Source of the DNA: Arthrobacter ulcerisalmonis
Lineage (GTDB): Bacteria; Actinomycetota; Actinomycetes; Actinomycetales; Micrococcaceae
DNA length: 40,794 nucleotides
Reading direction: 5' to 3'
NCBI RefSeq assembly: GCF_900609065.1
Contig: NZ_UXAU01000042.1
Location: 1-40,794 of the forward strand
The translations under genes and the position numbers were made by a program. Positions 33,035 to 40,570 of the stretch are shown here, in pieces. How positions within the stretch are numbered: position 1 is the first letter of the stretch; each line of letters starts with the position of its first letter. The notes beneath the pieces were generated by a model. The model was not told the DNA's origin and searched no databases. It saw nothing but the letters and a program-made list of their open reading frames with translations.

Positions 33035-35091
33035 GATGCGATTCCTTCTTCTGGCACGGCGTGGGTAAGGGGGTCTGTCAGGGTGAGGCTTCCGCCCGCA
33101 ACGCCGTCCGTCATCAGGGTAGCGAGTTCTTCGAGCCGCTTGAGACGTTCGCGGGTTTCGGACTGCTCGCGGTGGAGGTTTTGCAGGGCGCTGGCCAGCG
33201 GCAGCCGCTGGGCTTCGGGTGTCCGGCGTAGCCGCCAATTTCGCCAGGTCTTGTCCGCGGGATTGAGCCGGTTGATGTCACGGACGACGACGGCAGGCAG
33301 CAGGCCGCCCGGGTCGCCCTGGTCAATCCTCACGATCCGGGCGGGAAAGACGACGACGGCGCCGCCCTCCGCGTCGAGCATGGCGGCCGGCCGCGGGCTG
33401 GTACAGAAAACCACGTCGCCAGGCTCGGTAAGCCTGCCGGCCGGATATTTGGCGGCAAAGTCGAGGAGGGTGATGAACCGCGGCTGGGCGTTGTTTGGAT
33501 TCATCAGTTCGTCGCGTCCTAGGACCCGGCTGCCGCCTCTGCTGTTCATGTCCTCCGCACGGAGCCTGATGCCTTGGAGGTACTTGATGTGTCCGGCGGT
33601 GAGCATTTCCTGAACTGTCGCGGGTGGTTTCCCTGCTTCGAGTGCCGCCAGCTGGGCACGCGGAAGTGCCGGGCGGGACGATTCGGTGGCCAAGGCTCGG
33701 GTGAGTTCCTCGATCCGCAGCGCTGCTTCGGCGCCGCGTACCGACGTCGTACTTCTTTTGACGGAAGCGTCAACTAGGGCACCCCGGCCAGCCAGGAGCA
33801 CCCGGGTCTGCACCAGGCGGGCAAACCGAAAGGCGTGCGCGCGGAGGGTGGCCCGATCGCCCATGGAGGCAGCAACGTCGCTGATCAGGTCCTGGGTCAC
33901 GTCGAGGGTGAGCGGGATTGTCGCCAAGTCGGCCACCATGGTCCAGCGTTCCGCGATGGGGACATTGGCAAATGCTGGGCCGAGGATCCACAGGGCCTGC
34001 TGTTCCCGCGGCTTGGCACGAAGGAGGCCCGCCGGAAGCTGGACGATGGCGCGGACACGACCGGAACGCAACAGGTCCGATCGAAGGTTGCTGGCTTCTC
34101 CGGACAGTGCATCGCACAGAACCCGGGCAGGGGCGATGACCACGCCACGCTGCGAGTCGTCCATCTGGAGCACGATGTTTTCGATTCCGGACAAAATTCC
34201 TGTGCTGCCCGGCTCCAGATTGCCCGGGGAGGGAAACTGCGCCACGTGGACGGCCGGTCCGTTCACGGCGAAAGCCCCGTTGGCATCGATTTTCACCGGC
34301 CCGTTATCCGTACCGTGGACGGCTAGCCGGCGCCTCGCCAGCCGTGATGCGCTCCCGTGGTGGTCGGCTGCCAAGAAAGTGAGTGAATGGGACTCGCCAA
34401 ATTGCTGCACGATGCTGAGCATGACGTCGCTCCCGCCCGGCGTCGAGTCGACGAAAAGGAGCCTGCCCTCCAGTGTGGTTGCAAGCTCCATGGCGGCTGC
34501 AGCGGTCAGCGCCAGCGCCGGCTCGGCAAGGGCCGTGTCTGATTGCTCGCGCAGGCCTTCCTTGAACCGATGGGCAAGCAGCTTCTCGAAAGCCGCCGAT
34601 GCGCTGAAGGCGCTGTCCGCCAGCCTGTCGGCGAAGCTCGCGAGTCCAGCCAGTGCCGAGCCGAGTGCTGCGAGTTCGCTGTAGAGGAATGCATCATCCG
34701 GGTCGGCTTCATCCGCGGCATCAAGGAGTTCGGCGGCAGTCGATTGTGCCAAGGCCTGTCCTGTCAACACTTTCAGGGCAAGCAGCGCAGTCAGGCCGTC
34801 AAACGTCAGGCGGCTATCCCTAGGAGATTCGCTTGACGTCACCGCGAGTCTGGCGAAAATCGCGACGTCGTTGCCCGCCTCTTGGTTGTTGCCCCGGCCT
34901 GTGGCCTGAAGCCATGCGGTGACGCGGCCGGCGTCGAACATCTCGATGCCGTTGACTCGTTCTGCGGCCGGCGGGAATGGAAGCGGACCGCCGCTGCTGC
35001 GCTTGCGCCACATGGATACTACGGGCCGCTGAACCTGCGCCAGCAACGCCACGTCAGAGAGGGTCATGCGCAACGTTTCCGTGGTTTCCAC
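33019..35091 (-). CDS. HTH / degenerate N6-methyltransferase-like / HsdS-like fusion protein
   Basis: A 690-residue protein, first gene of the restriction operon. The GTG at 35091 has AAGGGGG five bases upstream. Residues about 10-62 form a helix-turn-helix (LSDVALLAQVQRPVVSMWRK) with a following F-x4-V-x2-WL wing, like those of actinobacterial 'N-6 DNA methylase' proteins. A middle domain looks like an HsdM methyltransferase: a motif I-like DSTPGGSD (215-222), but AQFPSPG (284-290) where the catalytic NPPF should be. The C-terminal third resembles an HsdS recognition domain (RLTEPGDVVFCTSP) plus a coiled region (LHREQSETRERLKRLEEL). Methyl transfer seems unlikely; DNA binding, control or an accessory role is inferred. 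Confidence 0.75.
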   Translation of the reverse strand: METTETLRMTLSDVALLAQVQRPVVSMWRKRSSGGPLPFPPAAERVNGIEMFDAGRVTAWLQATGRGNNQEAGNDVAIFARLAVTSSESPRDSRLTFDGLTALLALKVLTGQALAQSTAAELLDAADEADPDDAFLYSELAALGSALAGLASFADRLADSAFSASAAFEKLLAHRFKEGLREQSDTALAEPALALTAAAAMELATTLEGRLLFVDSTPGGSDVMLSIVQQFGESHSLTFLAADHHGSASRLARRRLAVHGTDNGPVKIDANGAFAVNGPAVHVAQFPSPGNLEPGSTGILSGIENIVLQMDDSQRGVVIAPARVLCDALSGEASNLRSDLLRSGRVRAIVQLPAGLLRAKPREQQALWILGPAFANVPIAERWTMVADLATIPLTLDVTQDLISDVAASMGDRATLRAHAFRFARLVQTRVLLAGRGALVDASVKRSTTSVRGAEAALRIEELTRALATESSRPALPRAQLAALEAGKPPATVQEMLTAGHIKYLQGIRLRAEDMNSRGGSRVLGRDELMNPNNAQPRFITLLDFAAKYPAGRLTEPGDVVFCTSPRPAAMLDAEGGAVVVFPARIVRIDQGDPGGLLPAVVVRDINRLNPADKTWRNWRLRRTPEAQRLPLASALQNLHREQSETRERLKRLEELATLMTDGVAGGSLTLTDPLTHAVPEEGIASCPRK

Positions 35092-35144
35092 AGCTGCCCC
35101 CTTCTTTTCGTCGTGATGGTATCAACAGCCTATTCGAATCGGGA

Positions 35145-35181
35145 AACATCAAGACATGTTGTTTGATAACCCGGGTTATCA
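35145..35181. promoter_or_regulatory. Palindromic operator-like sites upstream of the restriction operon
   Basis: TGATAACCCGGGTTATCA (35164-35181) is an 18-base perfect palindrome 73 bases before the first restriction-operon start codon. Next to it AACAT (35145-35149) and ATGTT (35156-35160) form a shorter inverted repeat. The region separates this operon from the divergent membrane-protein gene at 35336 and could control either. The helix-turn-helix domain of the first operon gene is an obvious candidate ligand. The rest of the 244-base gap holds nothing else I can name. Confidence 0.5.
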
Positions 35182-35335
35182 GTGATTCAAGAGTTCTTGT
35201 GAGCCTGGAACCGTAAGTTCATTTCTGCAGCCACGAAGTCATCTTCCGAGGCTGCTGCGGCGGCGGGGAACCGTGCATTGGGGGATCGGTATCCCGCCGC
35301 CGTCTAGGGATCGTCCACGAACAGAGGAAGTGAAC

Positions 35336-35998
35336 ATGTTGACTACAGACGACGCCGGCGCCCTATTGCCGGATCCGGCGGAATCCTCGGAACTGCAGAC
35401 CTTGCCGGATGCGGCTGCGCCGAAACGCAGCCGGAAGAAGCGCGTCCTTGTGGCGACGGCCGGCGTCGTACTCCTGGGCGCCGGAATTGCCTTTGGAACT
35501 GTGCTGCCGGACCCCAAGACGAGTGACGCCTATAAGTCCTTAGCGGACGAGAAATCCACGGTGGAGACGGAGCGGGACGCGGCTTTGAGTAGTTATGCCT
35601 CCGTGAAGGGTAAATACGACACCCTGCAAAGCGGCATCGCCACCCGCGAAGCCAAGGTTGCCACCAAGGAGACCGAAGTTGGCAAGGCAGACGCTGCGGT
35701 CAAAACCGCTGAGGCCGCTGTCAAAGCCCGCGAAGAGGCCGTAACTGGTGCGGAGAAGGCGAAGGCTGCCAACACGGTCAGCGACGGGACCTGGACTGTG
35801 GGGTCCGACATCGAACCCGGGACGTACCGTGCTGCTGCAGCCGTGGGGTCCACCTGTTACTGGGGGATTTACCGCAGCGGGAGCAACGGCGGCGACATCA
35901 TCGAAAACGACATCCCCGGCGGTGGCCGGCCCGTAATCACCCTCAGTCAAGGCCAGGACTTCAATTCAACCCGCTGCGGCAAATGGGAAAAGCAATAG
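35336..35998 (+). CDS. Membrane-anchored coiled-coil protein with C-terminal secreted domain
   Basis: A 220-residue protein. The ATG at 35336 follows GAGGAAG. An acidic N-terminus and a KRSRKKR patch precede one transmembrane or signal-anchor helix (about 37-55). An extracellular coiled coil comes next (about 65-140), with heptad-like AAVKTAEAAVKAREEAV. The C-terminal domain starts DGTWTVGSDIEPGTYRA and has two cysteines (TCYWGIYRSG and STRCGKW) that could form a disulphide. This C-terminal domain is common at the ends of actinobacterial exported proteins; its role is unknown. It is followed after 52 bases by another exported protein. Confidence 0.75.
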   Translation: MLTTDDAGALLPDPAESSELQTLPDAAAPKRSRKKRVLVATAGVVLLGAGIAFGTVLPDPKTSDAYKSLADEKSTVETERDAALSSYASVKGKYDTLQSGIATREAKVATKETEVGKADAAVKTAEAAVKAREEAVTGAEKAKAANTVSDGTWTVGSDIEPGTYRAAAAVGSTCYWGIYRSGSNGGDIIENDIPGGGRPVITLSQGQDFNSTRCGKWEKQ

Positions 35999-36050
35999 CC
36001 CTGACTCCTTCCGCAGCATCATCCATTCGCATTACCTGAAAGGCATCACC

Positions 36051-36698
36051 ATGATCAACCAGAACTTCACCTCCGTCCCTACCCCTGCAGGCCGTCCCTT
36101 CTACAAGAAGAAGCGTTATGTTGTCCCCGCCGGCGTCCTGCTGGCGGGCATTCTCATGGGCTCCTGCTCCGGAGCAGGCAACCAGGCTGCGGACTCCGGT
36201 CCCGTCGCCTCCACCACCGCGTCTTCTGACACCGCGTCTGCTGAGGCCGCGGCGCCAGTTGCCGCCTCGGCGGCGGCAGCATCGCCGTCGACCGCGCCCG
36301 TATCTACGAAGCCTGCCGTGGGCGTTCCGTTCGCCGTGAAGATGCTCAACGGAGATGTCGCCCGGATTACCGTCGTGTCCGCGGTCCGCGCCGACACTGT
36401 CACGTCCGGCGCCTTCGCCACGCCGCCCAAGAACGGCACGTACCTGCTCATGGACGTGCTGTGGGAAACGGAGTCCGGCACGACGAACTCCAACCCGCTC
36501 TACTTCTCGGCGAAGGACGCCAACGGGCGTAAGGCAGACATGAGCTTGTTCGCCGACAACCAGCTGGGCCCAGGCGAGGTGCTTCCCGGGGACAAGTCTC
36601 GGGGCAACGTCGCCTTCGATATCGCCCCAGGGACCGCCACTGTCATGATTTCCGATCCACTCCTGCAAGAAGCGGCGCGCATTCAGATTCCCGAGTAA
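36051..36698 (+). CDS. Exported DUF4352-like protein
   Basis: A 215-residue protein with a basic N-terminus (YKKKRYVV) and a hydrophobic stretch ending AGILMGSCSG, which looks like a lipoprotein or signal-anchor segment with a possible lipobox Cys. A low-complexity Ala/Ser/Thr linker of about 50 residues leads to an immunoglobulin-like domain (about 95-210). This contains GTYLLMDVLWETESGT and a PGDKSRGNVAFDIAPG motif, typical of DUF4352/TRF2-like extracellular domains. It shares direction and export with the preceding gene, and the two probably form an operon. Confidence 0.7.
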   Translation: MINQNFTSVPTPAGRPFYKKKRYVVPAGVLLAGILMGSCSGAGNQAADSGPVASTTASSDTASAEAAAPVAASAAAASPSTAPVSTKPAVGVPFAVKMLNGDVARITVVSAVRADTVTSGAFATPPKNGTYLLMDVLWETESGTTNSNPLYFSAKDANGRKADMSLFADNQLGPGEVLPGDKSRGNVAFDIAPGTATVMISDPLLQEAARIQIPE

Positions 36699-36729
36699 TC
36701 GAGGCACGCAGAACGGGTCTTCGGCTGCC

Positions 36730-37284
36730 TCAGACCTCGGGGAGCGTGCAAACGTGTCCGTCGGCGTCCATGGGGTAGCCGCACAGCGAGCAGATGGGGC
36801 GGCCTGCCCCCACCACCTCATGGGTGCGCTTGGTAAAGGCGCGGGCGGATCCCACGGGCATCCGCACCACCAACATCTCTGGTACTTCGATGCCGTCCTG
36901 GTCCAGCGGTTCGTTGTCCTCGTCGACCTCGACCTCGGTGATGGGGAAGGCCTCAATGACCACCTGGGCAGTGGTTGGGTCCCAGCCCAGGCTCATGGCG
37001 CCGGCTCGGAACTGCTCCTGAACGGGCTCAAGCTGATCGTTGTCGACCAACTCAATGGGAGTGCTGGTGGGAACGCTGAACGGATTTCCGTCGATAGTGA
37101 CGAGCTGATCCAAAATCTCATCGATCTTCTCGGCTAGCAGTGCGGACTGTTGTTTTTCCAGCGCGATACTCACGATTTCGGCTCCGGCGCGCACCTGTAG
37201 ATAGAACGTCCTCGCACCCGGAATGCCGATGGTGCCGACAACAACCCGATCGGGCCAGGAAAACTCATGAACACGTGTAGGCAT
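36730..37284 (-). CDS. DUF3090 family protein
   Basis: A 184-residue soluble protein of a strictly actinobacterial family. The N-terminus HEFSWPDRVVVGTIGIPG-ARTFYLQ and the centre EQFRAGAMSLGWDP with ITEVEVDEDN are typical. The C-terminus ICSLCGYPMDADGHVC has four cysteines in a CxxC-x8-C arrangement that could bind zinc. In other actinobacteria the gene is next to a histidine phosphatase and a SCO1664-like gene; here neither is present. Function unknown. Confidence 0.88.
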   Translation of the reverse strand: MPTRVHEFSWPDRVVVGTIGIPGARTFYLQVRAGAEIVSIALEKQQSALLAEKIDEILDQLVTIDGNPFSVPTSTPIELVDNDQLEPVQEQFRAGAMSLGWDPTTAQVVIEAFPITEVEVDEDNEPLDQDGIEVPEMLVVRMPVGSARAFTKRTHEVVGAGRPICSLCGYPMDADGHVCTLPEV

Positions 37285-37401
37285 GCCAATATCTTAGGCG
37301 ACCCGGGATCAGCATCCACTCCCGTGCCAGCTAGTCGGTTTCCCTCCTTGCTACTGCCACGTAGGCTGGCCAGGACATCAATCACCGAATAAGGGGAAAC
37401 A

Positions 37402-38958
37402 GTGATTATTGGGGGAACCATATTTATTCTGCTGGTCGCAGGGGGAGCTGTTCTGCTCCTGCTGATTGCGGGATTCATTTTCTACACCAAGAGCATCAGG
37501 TTCGCCAAGCCCAACGAGGCAATGCTGATCACCGGCAAAAGCGATCCCAACACCACCAACGAAACCTCGGACGATCAATCCCGGGTCATCATCAACAACC
37601 GCGCCTTCGTCAATCCGATCACCGAACGCGTCAGCCATATCTCGCTGTCATCGCGTCAGGTTGAGGTCACCATAGAAGCGATCTCCAACAACGGCATCCA
37701 GCTCAAACTGACGGGTGTTGCGCAGGTCAAGGTAGGCGGCGATAAGATTTCCGTCCGCAAGGCGGCCCAGCGCTTCCTCGATCAGCAGGACGCCATTGAC
37801 CACTACACGCAGGAAACCCTTTCTGGCTCACTGCGCTCGATTGTGGGTACCTTGAGCGTCGACGCGATCATCAAGGACCGCGCACAGTTTGCTGCTTCCG
37901 TAAAGGAAGAAGCCGAGCATTCCATGACCAATCAGGGCTTGGTCATCGACACGTTCCAGATCAAGTCAGTGGACGATACCGGCGGCTACCTGAAGAACCT
38001 GGGCCGCCCGGAAGCTGCCCTGGTAGCGCGGAATGCCAGCATTGCCGAGGCCAACTCACAGCGTGAGGCCGCCGAAGCTAAGGCTCTGGCTGACCAGAAG
38101 ACCGCCGAGGCCGAGCAGAAACTGGCGCTCCGTCGCGCCGAACTGAAGCAGGAAACCGACGCGCGGCAGGCTGAGGCCGATGCCGCCGGCCCGCTGGCCC
38201 AGGCGGATCAGCAGGAAGCCATCATCCTCAAGAACCAGCAGGTGGTGGCGCGCCAGGCTGAGCTTCGCGAGAAGGAACTCGACATCGAGGTCCGCAAGCC
38301 TGCTGACGCAGCCAAGTACAAGGTCGAAACGGAAGCTGCCGCTGATCTCGAGCGCCGTACCCGCATCTCTGAAGCCACCAAGGTTGAAGCTGCGGCCGAG
38401 CTCGAAACCCGTAAGCTGCGGGCCACCGGTAACGAGGTCGAAGCAAAGGCCCTGGCCGCCGCCAACACCGCCAAGGGAAACGCAGAGACCGAGATCAACA
38501 AGATCCGCGGCCTGGCCGAGGCCGAGGTGACCAAGACCAAGGGCATCGCCGACGCCGACGTGATTGGCCTGCGCGGTAAGGCCGAAGCCGAAGCTATCGA
38601 GGCGCAGGCCAAGGCCTACAGCGAGTTCAACGAGGCGGCTATCCTCAACAAGCTGCTTGAGGTACTGCCCTCCATCGCCAAGGAAATCGCCGCTCCGATG
38701 AGCGCCATCAGCAACATGACGGTCATTTCGAACGACGGCGCCGGGCAGGTCAGCAAAAACGTCGCCTCGGGCGTCCACGAGACAGCCCAACTCCTCAAGG
38801 ACACCACGGGTTTCGACATCATCGGCATGATGAAGAACTTCGGCCAGACAACCGAGGCCCCAGCTGACGCTCCGGCGAATCGCCCGACGTTCGATGGTGG
38901 CGCCACCAACGGCCTCACGCGATCCCAATCCGCAACAGAGGGCACGGACTCTGAATAG
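37402..38958 (+). CDS. Flotillin-like SPFH domain protein
   Basis: A 518-residue membrane-scaffold protein. The GTG at 37402 follows AAGGGGA. An N-terminal hydrophobic hairpin (about 3-27) anchors it. The SPFH/PHB domain extends to about 195 (RKAAQRFLDQQDAIDHYTQETLSG-SLRSIVG). A very long Ala/Glu-rich coiled coil follows (about 215-400: AEAKALADQKTAEAEQKLALRRAELKQE and on), then a C-terminal region with LEVLPSIAKEIAAPMSAISNM, the flotillin oligomerisation motif. Flotillins organise membrane microdomains. No NfeD partner gene is adjacent. A terminator follows. Confidence 0.93.
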   Translation: MIIGGTIFILLVAGGAVLLLLIAGFIFYTKSIRFAKPNEAMLITGKSDPNTTNETSDDQSRVIINNRAFVNPITERVSHISLSSRQVEVTIEAISNNGIQLKLTGVAQVKVGGDKISVRKAAQRFLDQQDAIDHYTQETLSGSLRSIVGTLSVDAIIKDRAQFAASVKEEAEHSMTNQGLVIDTFQIKSVDDTGGYLKNLGRPEAALVARNASIAEANSQREAAEAKALADQKTAEAEQKLALRRAELKQETDARQAEADAAGPLAQADQQEAIILKNQQVVARQAELREKELDIEVRKPADAAKYKVETEAAADLERRTRISEATKVEAAAELETRKLRATGNEVEAKALAAANTAKGNAETEINKIRGLAEAEVTKTKGIADADVIGLRGKAEAEAIEAQAKAYSEFNEAAILNKLLEVLPSIAKEIAAPMSAISNMTVISNDGAGQVSKNVASGVHETAQLLKDTTGFDIIGMMKNFGQTTEAPADAPANRPTFDGGATNGLTRSQSATEGTDSE

Positions 38959-38985
38959 CTCTTAAGGGCCCCAGTCAAGAACAGC

Positions 38986-39018
38986 AAGCCGCAGCCCCTG
39001 TCGGGGGACTGCGGCTTT
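38986..39018. terminator. Bidirectional terminator between flotillin and tetR genes
   Basis: AAGCCGCAGCCCC (38986-38998) pairs with GGGG...CTGCGGCTT (39003-39017) with a two-base bulge, followed by a T. The A/T bases on both flanks allow it to work for the flotillin gene on the plus strand and for the converging TetR gene that ends at 39026. Confidence 0.85.
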
Positions 39019-39025
39019 GCTGTCT

Positions 39026-39751
39026 TTAGCTACCCTTGGCATCTACTGAGGACCAGCCGCTGATGTGAAGCCGTTCAAAGCCGTCAAGCATCACGTTCAG
39101 CGCGAACTCGAACTCAAACTGATCATCGCAACCCTGTCCAATCACGGACTCATCGTCATGGCTCGCGGCCGTGGCCACCCGCAAAATATTGGGATATGTA
39201 GCGGCCATCTGCTGGAACATGGCTGCCTGTGCCTCGGAGGATAGCGACGCCGCCGGTTGCGGTGACTGTTTAGCCGACGCATCGAAAAGTTCTTGGCTGA
39301 ACCCCCAGATTCGACTGCCCATGGCATGCATGACGTGGTGGGTGAGGTCGGCGGACATCCCGCCCGCCAGGAACATGCCAATGAACGACTCGGTATAGTC
39401 CAGCACGGCAGGCGTCTGGTTAGTTCGGGTCTCGAGAACTTGCCGTGCCCACTGATGCCGCAAGAGGACTGACCTGGCCGAAAGCACTCTGAGCCGGACC
39501 ACGTTCTTCCAGTCGGCGTCGTTGGCTGGCGGGTCGATCTCGGAAACGATCAGCCCCACCATGCCATCCAGCAAATCCTCTTTATGGGCAACGTGTTTGT
39601 ATAACGCCATGGGCACCACGCCCAGTGACTGGCTCAGCCGCCGCATGCTGAGTTCCGCGAGACCTACGTCATCGGCTAGGTTTACGGCTGCTGCGAGCAC
39701 GCGCGCCTTGTTCAGGCGCAGGCGGGCGCTGGCGTCGTTTGTCTGGGTCAC
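39026..39751 (-). CDS. TetR family transcriptional regulator
   Basis: A 241-residue regulator starting with GTG at 39751 after AGAGGAAG. The N-terminal domain has the TetR helix-turn-helix (LSMRRLSQSLGVVPMALYKHVAHKEDLL, about 33-60). The C-terminal domain (DWKNVVRLRVLSARSVLLRHQWA, FALNVMLDGFERL) matches the TetR_C-type ligand domain of TetR itself. It is divergent from a DUF2306 membrane protein whose promoter contains a perfect inverted repeat, so it very likely represses that gene. The inducer is unknown. Confidence 0.9.
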   Translation of the reverse strand: MTQTNDASARLRLNKARVLAAAVNLADDVGLAELSMRRLSQSLGVVPMALYKHVAHKEDLLDGMVGLIVSEIDPPANDADWKNVVRLRVLSARSVLLRHQWARQVLETRTNQTPAVLDYTESFIGMFLAGGMSADLTHHVMHAMGSRIWGFSQELFDASAKQSPQPAASLSSEAQAAMFQQMAATYPNILRVATAASHDDESVIGQGCDDQFEFEFALNVMLDGFERLHISGWSSVDAKGS

Positions 39752-39786
39752 GGACCACTTCCTCTCCCTGCAGCCAATCTAAACCA

Positions 39787-39843
39787 TTGACAGGTGTATG
39801 CCGTACACCTAGTCTCAAGACACGATGTATACGCTGTACACCT
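39787..39843 (+). promoter_or_regulatory. TetR-type double operator inside a consensus promoter
   Basis: The promoter TTGACA (39787-39792), 17 bases, TAGTCT (39810-39815) drives the plus-strand membrane gene. Its spacer is filled by a perfect inverted repeat AGGTGTA-TGCCG-TACACCT (39792-39810). A second, imperfect copy lies at 39825-39843 (right half TACACCT, left half five of seven), just after the predicted transcription start. The centres are 33 bases apart, so two dimers would bind the same face of the helix. Confidence 0.7.
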
Positions 39844-39862
39844 CAGAGTCGAGGAGTAGGCA

Positions 39863-40564
39863 GTGAACGGTACCGGTAGTGCGAAAACCCGAAGCCAGCG
39901 GCCGCCAATCATGAGTGCCCCCGTCCGCAGGTCAGCATGGGTGGTGCCCACGGGGCTCGTTCTGCTCTCGCTGATTCCTATCCTGGCCGGAGCACTGAGG
40001 CTGACCGAGCTTTCCAGCGGGGCGGCTGTGACTGCGGACAATGAACGGTTTTTCGGCTCGCCCATTCCTGTGGTGATCCATATCGTCAGCGCCACCGTCT
40101 TTGCGATGCTGGGTGCGTTCCAATTTGTTTCGGCTCCTTCGGGAACCAGAATTCGCTGGCACAGGACAACCGGTAGAGTCGTCGTTCCTGCGGGGCTCTT
40201 CGCTGGCCTGTCTGGCCTTTGGATGACCGTGTTCTATTCACTCCCACCCAACGACGGGCCACTGCTGCTCTGGTTCCGGCTCGTTTTCGGCGTGGCCATG
40301 GTGGTGAGTATTGCGCTGGGAACCCGGGCCATCGTGCAGCGTCAGTTCGCCCGTCATGGCGCTTGGATGACCCGTGCCTACGCCGTCGGAGTGGCGGCTG
40401 GGACGCAGGCCATAGTCCTGACGGCAGCCGAACTCATCGCTGGGCCACCGGACTTGACGTCGAGGGCACTGCTGATGGGAGCTTCGTGGCTGCTCAACCT
40501 AGCCATCGCCGAGTACATCATCCAGCGCCGTGCTTTCGTGGGCAGGCGTCACGCTCTTACTTAG
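39863..40564 (+). CDS. DUF2306-type multi-pass membrane protein
   Basis: A 233-residue integral membrane protein with a GTG start at 39863, six bases after GAGGAG. About six hydrophobic helices are visible, with the family's conserved histidines in the first half: VVIHIVSATVFAMLGAFQF and IRWHRTTGRVVV, then RQFARHGAWMTRAYAVG. This histidine pattern suggests a heme- or quinone-interacting cytochrome b561-like fold, but no activity is known. It is divergent from and presumably repressed by the TetR protein. The stop is followed within seven bases by the end of the converging HNH gene. Confidence 0.82.
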   Translation: MNGTGSAKTRSQRPPIMSAPVRRSAWVVPTGLVLLSLIPILAGALRLTELSSGAAVTADNERFFGSPIPVVIHIVSATVFAMLGAFQFVSAPSGTRIRWHRTTGRVVVPAGLFAGLSGLWMTVFYSLPPNDGPLLLWFRLVFGVAMVVSIALGTRAIVQRQFARHGAWMTRAYAVGVAAGTQAIVLTAAELIAGPPDLTSRALLMGASWLLNLAIAEYIIQRRAFVGRRHALT

Positions 40565-40570
40565 GCGGGT

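Noticed and set aside
33035..33238. Sixty-eight-residue N-terminal extension of HsdM
   Set aside because: It is a Pro/Arg-rich shadow of the overlapping upstream gene. MPPKVKVDLAP at 33034 is the expected HsdM start.
31673..33613. A 646-codon open frame on the plus strand opposite hsdM and its upstream neighbour
   Set aside because: The frame is an antisense shadow crossing two genes on the other strand. It has no start signal and no recognisable domain.
35593..35853. Minus-strand open frames within the coiled-coil protein gene
   Set aside because: These are Ala/Ser/Val-rich shadow frames produced by the repetitive coiled-coil codons.
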